From Tenodera sinensis (taxonomy: Eukaryota; Arthropoda; Insecta; Mantodea; Mantidae): 64,000 bases of DNA. This document shows positions 21,700 to 32,645 of this stretch, in pieces. The stretch spans positions 102,243,354 to 102,307,353 of the forward strand of contig CM060963.1 of NCBI GenBank assembly GCA_030765045.1, given 5' to 3'. A program made the translations under genes and the position numbers. The notes beneath the pieces were generated by a model. It was not told the origin of the DNA. It worked only from the letters and a program-made list of their open reading frames with translations, and did not search any database. Position 1 is the first letter of the stretch. Each line of letters starts with the position of its first letter.

Positions 21700-22310
21700 T
21701 AATAAATAGTCTGATTTGAGTCACGTAGCATGGCTTCGCTGCTCGCGCATGCGCAAAATTAGTGTGCGGCCTGTATTGAGGAAGGACTACAGTTTGTAAT
21801 TATGTTCTTGTAGAGTTCGAAACATTGCGCACTCGCCGTAGAGGCGTATTTAAAAAACGAGTTTTCCATTACAGAACAGCCACCCTTTTATCGCCCTTTT
21901 GAGTTGGGAGGACATGATAAAGTCCTAGATCATCGGGTGATTGTACGACGGGTGCAACAATGCCAGACCACCGCATCTTGTGCAAAGAAGAAAAACCCAT
22001 GACGTCCGAAGACACAGTGGATCCCAGAGCGACTAGAGGAGGCCAGTGGAGCTCTCATCAGAAGTACTAGGCGTTCTGCTGCGAGACATGCCTTGGCACT
22101 AACAATGTCACATCGTTCGCTGAGGCGCAGCATCCATGATCACCTGCACGTCCAGCTACAAATTACAGGTCGTACAGGAACTAAGCGGATACCCCTCGCG
22201 CTTTCTTGAACTCTTAGCAACCGACCCGGAGATGGGAAACAACAGGATGATGTCGGATGAGGTGTCATATTCCAAACCAAGTAATGCCGTATTTTGTGAT
22301 AAAATAGCAT
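21700..22310 (+). pseudogene. Decayed IS630/mariner-type transposase, N-terminal half
   Basis: In one frame, about 22035-22150, the sequence reads RSTRRSAARHALALTMSH and SLRRSIHDHLHV, the second helix-turn-helix region of the family. After a frameshift, 22136-22270 reads SYKLQVVQELS, RFLELLATDPEMGN and MMSDEVSYSKPS, the last holding the first catalytic Asp region. Earlier pieces (QTTASCAKKKKP) match the linker before it. Everything downstream is lost. The subtype differs from the relic at 4452-5160. A palindrome-rich leader, 21700-21780, may be the 5' end, but no matching inverted repeat was found. Confidence 0.7.
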
Positions 22311-22714
22311 ATATCCTTGTGTGTTTTCGGTGTATGTTTCAGTAAATTTGTCAGTTCGTTTTGAAGTTCTCTTCCGTTTACATCCTACTATCCATTCTGC
22401 CGGACCTCTATGAAGCGAGTTGCCAACATTTTAAGTTTCAGGAATTAAGCTGTTAGTAAATATTAGTACCGGTAAATAGGTACTTAGATATTCTGTCAAA
22501 TTCTGACATAGCAGTACTTGTTCTCCTTCTTCTACACCAAGTATTAAACCTTTCCTAAAGCTTGTTGCGTACTCCAATAATTTATGGCTTAAAATAACCG
22601 TTTTTTGCAATAACAATGAGAAGGGTTGGCTTCTGTGCGCTACTGAAATGCTAATCGGAGAATCCTGCGGTAACCGCCAAGTATGTATAACCCGAACGGA
22701 GAGATTGCAAAATA

Positions 22715-23115
22715 ATTGAATAGCGAGGAAGATTGCTCCGCGGTAATGAATGGAACATGCATTCGGGAGGTTATGGTTCGACATCCGCAGACGACCTGCC
22801 TGATCCATACTTTTTTTCGGGATTTTTCTGGGTCCCAGGCGAATCCCGGGAAAGAAACTTACATATTCTTCGAATTTCCTACCCGTTTATTTAATTTCCT
22901 GCCTTTTGCATCCGGCTTTTCGGTGTCGAGGTGGCATTGCAATTGTCTATGTTAGAGGAGGCCACCAGTCGGCACCTGGATGGCATGCTCCGGGCGCGGA
23001 GCTCGAATCAAGATGAAGGACTACCTGTAAGCGTCCCCTTGTGGCTCGTCGGCCACCTGTTGGCTACTATCACCTCATCTCTTCCGTACGGGTCTAACAT
23101 AGAAAATCCGCATTA
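22715..23115 (+). mobile_element. tRNA-headed SINE-like element, about 400 bp
   Basis: The head reads GCTCCGCGGTAATGAATGGAA with a B-box-like ATGGTTCGACATCC. A T-rich segment and a GC-rich body of about 200 bp follow, arranged as at 7022-7480. Short frames of 79 and 61 codons lie inside and look incidental. The ends are approximate. Confidence 0.5.
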
Positions 23116-23465
23116 GCGTGATCAATATATAATTAATCAAATAATTGAAAATAAACTATTTCCGTATATAAAAATCAGTGCATGATATAAAAAACAAGCG
23201 TTGCACTTCTGTTAAGGAGTAAGAAGGCATTAGCAAGGAAAGTTATTTCTTAAGGGTAAGCAGTTAGTAGTAAATCACAGTAGTTAAGGTAATTAGATGT
23301 TCTGGCGAAACAAGCCTACAAAAAAATTCATTAGTTCAAGATTCCATTGCCTAAAATTTACTTATGTTCAGAAGGTAAGGACTTGGGTGAGATAGTAATC
23401 ATGTTGATAAAAGAGCGCTATTTCCAAAATTCGTATATTTCTTTCGTACCTTACAGAATTTTTTC
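23116..23465. other. No recognised feature
   Basis: AT-rich sequence without identifiable motifs, up to the LTR leader region. Confidence 0.4.
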
Positions 23466-23509
23466 ATTCTTATCGATCATCAGCAGTGCTGTTAAAAAAT
23501 GACAATTTG

Positions 23510-23532
23510 ACAAATCCCACTCCTGATACCAA
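23510..23532 (-). other. LTR retrotransposon primer-binding-like region
   Basis: Directly outside the LTR end, the minus strand reads TTGGTATCAGGAGTGGGA. The equivalent site at 27663-27680 reads CTGGTGCCAGTAGTGGGA. Similar leader sequence follows in both, so this is the start of the internal region. Confidence 0.65.
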
Positions 23533-24220
23533 TGTGACAAAACGTCCAATTAATTTGCCTGTCCTTTATTTTTCTTCTAAAACTCACCGTTCTATTTTAC
23601 CGTCTACAGTTGTTCATGATCTTCAGTTGTTCTGTATTCTCGTAAGCTTGATACACACTATTCTGTCTTCTTTACCTTCTCTGTTTCACAAATAGCTGGC
23701 ATTGGCGATACAGTCACTTAACACTCACTGAAACTCCTTCACTTCAAGACTTCGACGCGATGTAACAATGTGCCAACCGTTTCTCTCTATACATACAGTT
23801 CTCTCATGACGACGATTATACACACACGCGCTCTGCTAACTGATGTCTCGTTCAACACTCACCATTCCGTCTCAAACAACTTCTACTCCTCACTTTTGTC
23901 ACAAAAAAACTGCATTCTCTCGTCGTCCCCAGAGCTTTTATACGCAAGATTGACGTAGCATGGACTTTTCTAGAAATTTACCTTTTCTCGATTCTTTCAC
24001 AAACAAGTCGGCAGCCGAAAGTCTCGCGAACGTTCTCGAAACTCTTTATTCCGGCACGCTGCATTCGTAGATGTTAACTTACAGCGATGCATTTGTTTCG
24101 AGAATTTTAAACCAACACACGACTATATTATTTGGCAAAGCGTTGAGGCGTATTGACCTTGGCCGTCGAGCGCTGCGATCGCTTCTTATCTTGTTTATTA
24201 TAACAGCGAAATAATAGTAA
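23533..24220 (-). mobile_element. LTR, family member 1 (minus)
   Basis: The LTR's 3' terminus on the minus strand is GTCACA at 23533-23538, next to the primer-binding-like site. A TATAAAAG box lies on the minus strand at 23935-23942 and AATAAA at 23565-23570. The R-U5 part shares AGTGTTAAGTGACTG and ACGAGAA blocks with the LTRs at 27681 and 30780. The 5' end near 24220 is not fixed. No gag or pol sequence accompanies it. Confidence 0.75.
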
Positions 24221-24296
24221 CTTGGCGGATAGTCTGTGAAAAAACACAAATAGATGATCTTTCGCGTATGGCTTTGCCAGGTAGTTACTTTGCCGG

Positions 24297-24589
24297 CCTT
24301 ACTTTAAACTGCAATGTAAACAAAGTACAAATTTGTATTCCTCAGCGTGCATTTCGTATCGCTGTTATTAATGATAATGTATTTGCTTATTACTGTATCC
24401 ATTTATTGTTACTATACGATTTTAAAGCAGTTTTTGCAAATAATTCTTGTAGTTATTTTAAATTTAATGCTATCTTGCATGTTAGTTAGCGGACTATACT
24501 TTCATTCGCACCTATTGACATGGAAGTTGTGCGGTTCAATCAACCGATGAAGTGTTTTTTAATTGTTTACACTGCAGTTTAAAGTAAGG
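24297..24589. mobile_element. MITE with 27-bp terminal inverted repeats
   Basis: Positions 24297-24323 (starting CCTTACTTTAAACTGCA) and 24563-24589 (ending TGCAGTTTAAAGTAAGG) are inverted complements at 26 of 27 positions. The 293-bp element between them has no transposase. The internal open frame of 73 codons runs into the element from outside and is not a gene. No target duplication is evident, so the superfamily is undetermined. It abuts the LTR copy at 24590. Confidence 0.8.
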
Positions 24590-24987
24590 TGGTGGAGGTA
24601 TAACAACAATCAAGCGACAACAGAAAGGGTTTTCAAGAGTCTTCGAGAACTGTACGGCAGCCGGCGTGTTTGAAGAAGTTCCAGAAAGGACTTGCGATGT
24701 CATCCCCTTTATATATAAGGAGGCGAGGAAATAGAGGAGAGTTACAGATATGAGTTGGTGTGTGTATGTGTGTGTGTGTGTTTATGGTATTGTCGTGAAA
24801 GGTACATCACGTCACGTGATATATGTATAGTCGGAGACAGTGTATGAAAGGCAGAGAAAGTGAGGAAATACAGTAAAATGACTAAGTCAAAGCCACCAGA
24901 AGAAAACAGACTGTAGACTGTGTTTTTGTGCAAAGGTGTAGAAGGGAATGAAGTAACAAAAGAGTAACGACTGGGTGTTGTGTCACA
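24590..24987 (+). mobile_element. LTR, family member 2 (plus), 5' part interrupted
   Basis: This segment aligns with the solo LTR at 30780-31391 through GCCGGCGTG, GAAGTTCCAGAAA, a TATA box (TATATATAAGG at 24710), a TG microsatellite, TACTGTCGTGAAAG-like sequence and the terminal GTCACA at 24982-24987. Its 5' portion is absent where the MITE ends, so the MITE may have inserted into the LTR. No primer-binding site follows. Confidence 0.75.
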
Positions 24988-26012
24988 ATATTTTACTGAA
25001 CAGCTATGTATACAGTTGCATTGCAAATGCTCAGCAATGGAGGTTTCTATGCCTTCCAGCATTTACCTACCACTTACTAGTTAAATAAAAATATTCCGAG
25101 ACCTAAGGATTATAATAGCCTGGGGCTGCTTCATGCATCACGATCCCTGCCGGCATTTCATATGGTAGTTTATTTCATCTTTACATGCTGTTCACGTAGA
25201 CTAGATACACAAGCATCGTCCCTAATTGAAACAATTTTTCTCTTTATCGAAAACAATCGGGGAACGGAGGCTGTCCTTCCACGAGCTGAAGGGGAATGCA
25301 ACGAGGAAGTGTTCCTCGAGAGGAGTAGGAGGGCATGGGAACGCGATACAAGGCTGACCTTTCCACTAACTATCGTCTCAACCATCGACCTACCTACCTT
25401 CCTACCTTCGTGCTTTCTGCATCTCTTAGCAGCGATGTGACAAACCATGATGAACCTATAACTAGCCATTTGTTCTCTGGAGACCTGTAACACTAGGAGA
25501 GATTTGAATCTTGTGCTTCTGATTTAAGAGCAGTTTCTGTCACTAACAAATTTACTATCGATTATCTCCGAAGCTATTGAAGATACCACACTGAAGTTTT
25601 TACGGTTTATAAATGCATGCCTTTTAAGTTTGCTACTATATTGTTATAGAATACTGAGATTTATTCTCCTTAATGGAACATTTCTCATTAAAATTTATCA
25701 GCAATCAATTTTTAAAAACATAACCAATAACGATCATTTACAACAGCTCCTAAGAAAAGGGTCATTTATGTCTTCAATGCAGTTCATAAAAAATATTCAA
25801 GATAAAAATGAGCAAAACACGGACATATTTGCCATATCTAGTTGCTTGGATAGACTGCATCCATATTTGCAAATGGTATCAATTTGTGAGTGAAAGTTGA
25901 GTTCTGAAAGATTGGCTTAAATTTACATCTGTACTCCAAGTAGTATATGCTTATGTTTAATTTTCAATGAAGGCTTTTTTTCTTTTCTTTTTTTCCTTAA
26001 TATATATATATA
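24988..26012. other. No recognised gene
   Basis: Frames of 92 and 107 codons overlap on opposite strands at 25162-25493 in a slightly GC-richer patch, with no recognisable domain. A frame of 87 codons at 25630-25893 is likewise unassigned. A T-rich and (TA)n segment precedes the next SINE. Confidence 0.35.
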
Positions 26013-26214
26013 TTACTGAAATCATGCTCGAATGGAGCAATGCTGCTCGAGTTCTACACAGATTTAAAATTACCCGACATTGGCGTTCTCAAAATAAAGC
26101 AAGACCTCGAAAAAGTAACATAATCCGGATAACTCACTCTAACCGAGATTCGAACTTGGGACCTCTCGGATGCGAGGCAGGCATGCTACCAACACACTAC
26201 AGAGGCGGGATTTT
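26013..26214 (-). mobile_element. tRNA-headed SINE (minus) with (TA)n tail
   Basis: On the minus strand the head reads CCCGCCTCTGTAGTGTGTTG with GTAGCATGCC, then a B box AAGTTCGAATCTC. The downstream GTTATCCGGATTATGTT and ATGTCGGGTAATTTTAA also occur at 55900-56132, so the two are one family. The tail is a (TA)n run at about 25999-26014. Confidence 0.75.
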
Positions 26215-26310
26215 CTATGAAGTGGTGACCCTTTTTAAAATATATATTGAAAATACAAATACCTGCTGTGTCTAATAGCAAACTTACAAAAATAAATAAA
26301 TGAGTGAGTA

Positions 26311-26922
26311 ACCAACCCAACCCAACCCAACCCAACCCAACCCAACCCAACCCAACCCAACCCAACCCAACCCAACCCAACCCAACCCAACCCAACCCAA
26401 CCCAACCCAACCCAACCCAACCCAACCCAACCCAACCCAACCCAACCCAACCCAACCCAACCCAACCCAACCCAACCCAACCCAACCCAACCCAACCCAA
26501 CCCAACCCAACCCAACCCAACCCAACCCAACCCAACCCAACCCAACCCAACCCAACCCAACCCAACCCAACCCAACCCAACCCAACCCAACCCAACCCAA
26601 CCCAACCCAACCCAACCCAACCCAACCCAACCCAACCCAACCCAACCCAACCCAACCCAACCCAACCCAACCCAACCCAACCCAACCCAACCCAACCCAA
26701 CCCAACCCAACCCAACCCAACCCAACCCAACCCAACCCAACCCAACCCAACCCAACCCAACCCAACCCAACCCAACCCAACCCAGCCCAGCCCAGCCCAA
26801 CCCAACCCAGCCCAGCCCAGCCCAACCCAGCCCAGCCCAGCCCAACCCAGCCCAGCCCAGCCCAGCCCAGCCCAACCCAACCCAACCCAACCCAACCCAA
26901 CCCAACCCAACCCAACCCAACC
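26311..26922. repeat. (CCCAA)n / (TTGGG)n pentanucleotide array
   Basis: About 120 CCCAA units run almost without error from 26311 to 26922. A patch of CCCAG variant units occupies about 26783-26871. Beyond the array the repeat degrades into AACC and CAACCAG units to about 27005, then AAATA. All reading frames stay open across it and encode low-complexity proline-rich or tryptophan/glycine-rich peptides, which are artefacts. Confidence 0.97.
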
Positions 26923-27059
26923 AAACCAAACCAAACCAACCAGCCAACCAGCCAACCAACCAACCAACCAAACCAACCAAACCAATCAACCAACCAACGA
27001 ACCAACCAACAAAACAAACAAATAAATAAATAAATAAAAATAAAACAGTCAAAAAAACC

Positions 27060-27315
27060 AGTGAGCCCTGGTTCGATTCCCGGCTGGAAATTGGATATAT
27101 TCTTAGTCACTATAATTGCCCCAAGCTTTCCTAGAGTTCGGAAACGTATGTGTCTCTGTGTGTGTGTGTGTGTGTGTTTATGTGTGTGTGTTTGTGTACA
27201 AGTTGATGTAATGATCCAAAGTAATACTAATCCAAATATTAACACCGGGTGAACATCATTGCCGTCGATATGATCTTAGATATTATAGGCGGCACAGAAA
27301 TGGAACATGAAAAAG
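27060..27315 (+). mobile_element. SINE, CTCTGTGG type, head truncated
   Basis: It begins inside the head, at AGTGAGCCCTGGTTCGATTCC (B box). The body matches 11645-11990: CAAGTTGATG, AATATTAACACC, GTGAACATCATTGCC, GATATGATCTTAG and a GGAAC block. A TG microsatellite is embedded at 27157-27196. The A-box side is missing where the AAATA/AACC tract begins. Confidence 0.7.
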
Positions 27316-27662
27316 ACACAAGGATCTATGTTTTGATCATATTATGACAATTTTTCCCATTCAACTTGGAGAATGTGTATGTCTCATATTATACATGCAG
27401 TCTCAGAAACTAATTTTGTGTCGCATTTTCAGCCATTTCCAAACAATCGATCGAGTTAACTAAATTGAAACATATACCTAAAATGAAGGAGGCAGTTATT
27501 TCTCTATCACCACTTCATATTTCCCTTTTTCCCCTTCCTCTACTATCTCTACTTCTTTCTTTCTTAGTATTGTATCGTTCTTAAAAGTCAGTAAGAATGT
27601 TTCGTTTTGAAATAAATTGGAATGTGTGATTAAACACTGTGACAAAATGAAAATTCGAGGAA

Positions 27663-27680
27663 TCCCACTACTGGCACCAG
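27663..27680 (-). other. LTR retrotransposon primer-binding-like site
   Basis: The minus strand reads CTGGTGCCAGTAGTGGGA immediately after an LTR end, matching the site at 23510-23532. Leader-like sequence (27600-27662) with AATTTTCATTTTGTCACA follows. Confidence 0.65.
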
Positions 27681-27945
27681 TGTAATAAAATGACAAAATT
27701 AGTCCTGTTATTTTTTATCACTTTATTTTTGTTCTAAACTTTTGCATAAACACACAGTTCTCTTCTGCTGAAGTTAACACATTCTTCAGGCAGTCGTGAT
27801 ATTACAATTCCCAACTGTTTTCTTCTCGTAACCTTGACTCAGTCCTTTCTGTTTTTCTTCACTTTCTGTCTCTCAAACAGCTGGCTGACGATACAATCAC
27901 TCAACACTCCTTTGCTTTGCTATCATCGCTATCTTCCTTATCATG
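27681..27945 (-). mobile_element. LTR, family member 4, 3' half only
   Basis: On the minus strand the blocks AGTGTTGAGTGATTG, GAGAGACAGA, AGGACTGAGTCAAGG, TTACGAGAA and ACAGTTGGGAATTGTAATA align with the 30780-31391 LTR. AATAAA precedes the end, which reads TTATTACA. The U3 half is missing. Confidence 0.75.
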
Positions 27946-28769
27946 AAGGACTGAATACTCGTATTTAACGACGAAAAAAATAGCTGTATTTGTGCAAAAA
28001 GTTTAGAAATAAGTTAAAAGTAACTGCACTGAACCTTTGTCATTTTGTCACAGTATGACAGTACGAGGTAGTCACTGTTTCTTGTGGCTAAAATTAATGT
28101 AATATTTATTTACTCTGCGCGGAGCCTAGCTACCAATGAACAAGTTAGGAAATGTTATTATTTATCGGAATAGACGCGCATACAACACATTCAGTTGGAA
28201 TCAATTCTACGTCCAGCACACACGTATATGTGCAAGTAAAGTGAATGATGATTAATAAGATATGCAGACATTAAAATCAGCTTAAGCCCGTATGGGCATT
28301 GCAACTAGTTTTAAAGAACCAGGCTTACACGACCGGAGTCAGACGAGAAAGCAGTCAGTAAACGTCGAAAAGTAACACTACGATACTTAGGCCCCGCCAT
28401 TGATTTTCAAACTAAACATCTGAAAGAAATAATTTTTTCCACTCGAGGATCTCATCATCTCATAGACAACAAATTAACATCCACACAAGTGGAATCGACG
28501 ATCTTCTTCAACGTCGTCACAGCCCACGACATCAAGAAATCCTAAAATAAAAGTAAATCATTCGGTTGCTTCAGAAGTTCGTTGTATTTTTCCAAGATAA
28601 TAACGTTTATTGTGAAATGGAACGTAAGGCAAGGGAAATAGTATAAATTTGCAACTACCAGTCTTACAAATCAATCACTTAAATTTATCATCTTCATCTC
28701 GAAAACAAAAATATTCGTCCTCACATTGATTGTATGTATTACTATCCGCGCCATCTGCCTCTGATTAGC
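27946..28769. other. No recognised feature
   Basis: AT-rich sequence without recognisable coding or repeat motifs. Confidence 0.4.
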
Positions 28770-28923
28770 AGGTTTACTTCTCCTTGCCTTGGTCAGTGAA
28801 GGGGAAGAGGCGAGCGTTTGCTCACTTACTGAGCACCCCTGGTTTGAATTGTTTTCCATTTTGACGTGGGGTCCAAATGACCTAGCTCTCGACGGGCCCA
28901 TCCATTGACCCATCCATCCAACA
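28770..28923 (+). mobile_element. SINE with CGACGGGCCC 3' module and (ATCC)n tail
   Basis: A tRNA-like head with B-box-like TGGTTTGAATTG at about 28840 is followed by GGGGTCCAAATGACCTAGCT and CTCGACGGGCCC, and then ATCC repeats. The module is shared with 21297-21410, 31987-32104 and 39930-39997. Confidence 0.7.
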
Positions 28924-30779
28924 AGGGGGCGTAGCATGAGCTACATTGGGTATTTAAACTGAGTTTAACTACCATGTATGTCCGTTTGGGATGCGCTGCA
29001 TGCAGAACAACGACGGATTCTGATAAAGTGGACATGTAACTTCACATATATGCAAAAAACTTGTTTTTATATTTTTGACCAAAACTAGCTAAAGGGTGGG
29101 CAAGGATTCTTAAAACCGAAAGAAGGAATATACATTTTAGGCAGGGGCAATAAATTATGAGCAGCATTTTTAAATGTTGCAAGATGAAACGCAAGAAAAG
29201 TCAGAATTCCATTGTTAGCCTTGCTTATTACCTACTTTAATTGGCGATTAGGTACAACGTTTGGTTATGATTGTGTGCTCTCAGAAGTATGTAAAGACTA
29301 CTGGGCAATAAGAAAAAGCTGGTTGAGAAAAGCTATATCCGTATGCAGATCTTGATCCTGGAGATGTGAGGAATCGTGCATCAAGAGGGGACGTGCCCGG
29401 AAAACCAGACGTTTGTACGAGGTCCGTCCCTTGGCGCAAGACTGGCACCCTGTGCGGCTCTTTGAACCACTTTTCACATTAGCTGCTTCGTTTCTGCCAG
29501 TATCAGCATCATGCTTCCTTAGTCCTGAGCTGCTTGCACGACGCTCGGTCAACTGACCATGAAAATTGTGTGTTAAATGTAAACTTGTCTTGTCTGTTAT
29601 GCATTGCAGCACTAGCTCAAGAGGCTCTGTCTAACCCTCTGTGCAATGCACATTTACTGTGATGTTTTGAAAACTTTAACACTGCTTTTCTTGGCCTATT
29701 AAGATAAATTAAAATATAAGTAAGTGTATTAATAAATAGTACATTAACGTGCTCCTTTCCCTCAAGTTCATTATGCATCATACTTTTGTTATGATAAGTA
29801 AAGATTACCACACTAAAATATTAAAATCACATGCACCTAACTGGTTTATATTTACAAGTAATGGAACAAAATTTTAGCAGAAAACCTTAAATTTTAATTG
29901 TATAATTCAGAAAAGACCGACATTATCAGATTAGTATGTTTATAAATGTGTATTATACAAAATTTTTAAAATAAATGCCTTACAATGAAGGTATTGAACA
30001 ACTGTGCTTCAAGATGTACTATTTTTCAATAAAACGCGCCCCTGAATCTCCCTAAATTAATGAAATCTCTTTACCTCATCTTCTTAAGAGATAAGCATGG
30101 CTCCTCCTTTTGATACACTTATCTTACATTCCAAGAAATGAAAATCGCCACTTCTACTTTGTACAGACAGCAGGGGAAGAAATCAGCACTGCCTTCGTGC
30201 GGACAGATCATTCTTTACCGTTTGTAGGGTAACTTATTACGCCATGCTTTCATTTTCTTGCCTGATACTGTCACACTGTACGTGCGCATCATGCCTTATG
30301 TTCTGTGTCGAACAATTAGAGCATACCTATGCTGGTGTAGTCAACTCCTTGGCTAATTACGAATTTGTATAGCCACCTCCCTCGACTGGAAGGGAGAGCA
30401 GGTAACGTGTCCCCTTTCAAAATGGTGGAGACCGATATCAGAAGATACGTCCTATAAATGCTCCTACAGACCATCAGAAATTCGATGTGTGTCAGAATTT
30501 GTGCTCTGTACAAAATATGCCTGTACTTCATCTATGTTAAACATAACTAGCCATTATCAAATTACTTCCAAATCCTACAGATTTGATAATTGTGCATTCA
30601 GGTCTTTGTTTTAAATCATTTTTGTTGTAATAAACAAAATCTTATCTATCACGATTTCTACAATATTGCACCTACTTCTAATTTCTTATGTCAGATGTTG
30701 CTGATAAAACAATCAAAGTAGGACCACTTGATTCTGACTTCTTTTAAAATCACACCGTTTATATTTAGGTAAATATAAT
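28924..30779. other. No recognised gene
   Basis: AT-rich sequence. A 104-codon minus frame at 29298-29612 and smaller ones show no recognisable domain. No repeat was identified. Confidence 0.4.
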
Positions 30780-31391
30780 GTGACGCCGGGCGTTGCGCAC
30801 AACAAACGAGGGTCGGGGCTAAGCTACTTCATATCACACACCACGCCGCGAGCAAACAAAGGCTCTGAAGGTCAAGCTATCTCGCGCGACTGTTTGTGTA
30901 TTACGTAGGTAATAACAATGAGCGGGCGCTTAACAAAGAACTACTGGAACCTCCGAGAGGCATCCGGTGGCCGGCGTGGTTGTAGAAGTTCCAGAAAAGA
31001 CCGTGTGACGTCGTCCCCACTACATAAGGAGACAAGGCAATGAATTAGAGAAGTCAGCCAGGGTGTGCCTGCGTGTGTGTGTGTGCGCATGTGTATGTGT
31101 GTGCGTGTGGTACTGTCGTGAAAGATAGGTCGCGTGAGCGAGTGAGTAGATCATTAGATACGTCGCGTCGAAGTGAAACAGTTTTAATAAGTGTTGAGTG
31201 ATTGCATCATGTAGTGTATGAGAGACAGAGTAAAGAAAGACAATGAAAGGACTGAATCAAGGCTACGAGAAAAAACAGTTGTGAATTGTAATACTACGAA
31301 TGACTAGACTGTGTTAACATCAGTAAAACGAAATTGTGTATTTGTGAAACAATTTTGGAAGAAAATAAAGCGAGAAGTCATCGTTGTCACA
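30780..31391 (+). mobile_element. Solo LTR, family member 3 (612 bp)
   Basis: It begins TGTGAC at 30780 and ends GTCACA at 31386-31391, an inverted TG...CA pair. A TACATAAGG TATA-like box lies at about 31021, a GT-rich microsatellite at 31071-31108, and AATAAA at 31364-31369. The flanks, ATAA and ATAT, are at best an imperfect 4-bp target duplication. No primer-binding site or coding region adjoins, so it is probably a solo LTR left by recombination. Confidence 0.8.
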
Positions 31392-31639
31392 ATATATACT
31401 AATGTATGAGTATTTTAATAGCCATTTGTTTTGGGTACTACAAATTCATTTTATGCGTGAAATAATCCTAGGAAATGCCACTCTTAATTTACAAATTCTC
31501 AAAATGAATTATTTCTTTACTTCATAACCCGCAAATTTATCGATGATTTGGAAACTATAGGCATTGCTTATTACAGAGAATACTGCTAAAACATACCTAA
31601 AATTTTGTAGAAATAAAAAGGGAACACATTATTCTTGAT
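31392..31639. other. No recognised feature
   Basis: AT-rich spacer between the solo LTR and a LINE relic. Confidence 0.4.
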
Positions 31640-32320
31640 TTGCTTTTCTATAAAACCATAAAAAGATAAAAAGATCGAAGGTGTTAAATAGTGACGTGTT
31701 AGAACAGGTGGGGAAATTCAATTATTTGGGTTTAATGTAAGCTTTAAAACAAACAAGAATAAATAAGCAATACAATGAGTAAATTCCAGTATATTTGTGG
31801 AATAACACTTGTACCTTGAGGAGAGAAAACCGAAACGATAACAGTCTAAAATTCCATAAGACAAAGGCTGTTTCGATTTTACTGTATGGATCGGAAGCAT
31901 GCACACTTAAAAAGAAAGATTGGAACCAAATACAAGCGGCAGAAATGAAATATATCCGAGCAAGACAAGGTCATATCAGAAATGAGAGTGAGTGAGTGAG
32001 TGAGTGAGTGAGTCAGTCAGTCAGTCAGTGAGTGAGTCAGTGAGTGAGTCAGTGAGTGAGGTTCGAGGGCCCGTCGACAACGAGGTGATTTGGTCCCAAA
32101 AATGCAGAAATAAGGAAAGAATTATGTATATTTTCGTTAAAATAAAATATACAAATAAGTAGAGAAACAGGGTACAGTCATTAGCAAAGAATGGATAACT
32201 CTTGCATTATATTACAGTCATACAGATATAAATCTTCTGGTTATAGAACAATTGAAAGACCAGAAAAAAAAATGAAATATGAAGCCGGAGCACAAGAATT
32301 CTCCTCAATCACGAAGAGTT
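31640..32320 (+). pseudogene. LINE relic (RT C-terminal part), split by a SINE
   Basis: Pieces in several frames read VLEQVGKFNYLG, NVSFKTNKN, LRRENRNDNSLKFHKTKAV and SILLYGSEACTLKKKDWN, then AAEMKYIRA. After the SINE come IRKELCIFSL, RMDNSCIILQSYRYKSSGYR and ERPEKKMKYEAG. This is the same LINE type as the minus-strand copy at 63172-64000. The relic has many stops. A (GGT/GAT)n-(ATT)n array follows its end. Confidence 0.85.
31987..32104 (-). mobile_element. 5'-truncated SINE in the LINE relic
   Basis: Near-identical 10-mers, CAGAAATGAG at 31977-31986 and CAGAAATAAG at 32105-32114, bound the insertion. On the minus strand it reads GGGACCAAATCACCTCGTTG, then TCGACGGGCCCTCGAACC, then a CACT-type tail. 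Only the SINE 3' module is present. Confidence 0.85.
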
Positions 32321-32339
32321 GATAATGTGTATTAATTAT

Positions 32340-32645
<306 letters not shown>

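Noticed and set aside
23533..24987. A single LTR retrotransposon bounded by LTRs at 23533 and 24590
   Set aside because: The two LTRs are in opposite orientations and no internal region lies between them.
26186..27245. Open frames of 233-336 codons in four frames across the CCCAA array
   Set aside because: They arise because a pentanucleotide repeat without stops is open in every frame. The peptides are pure repeat units.
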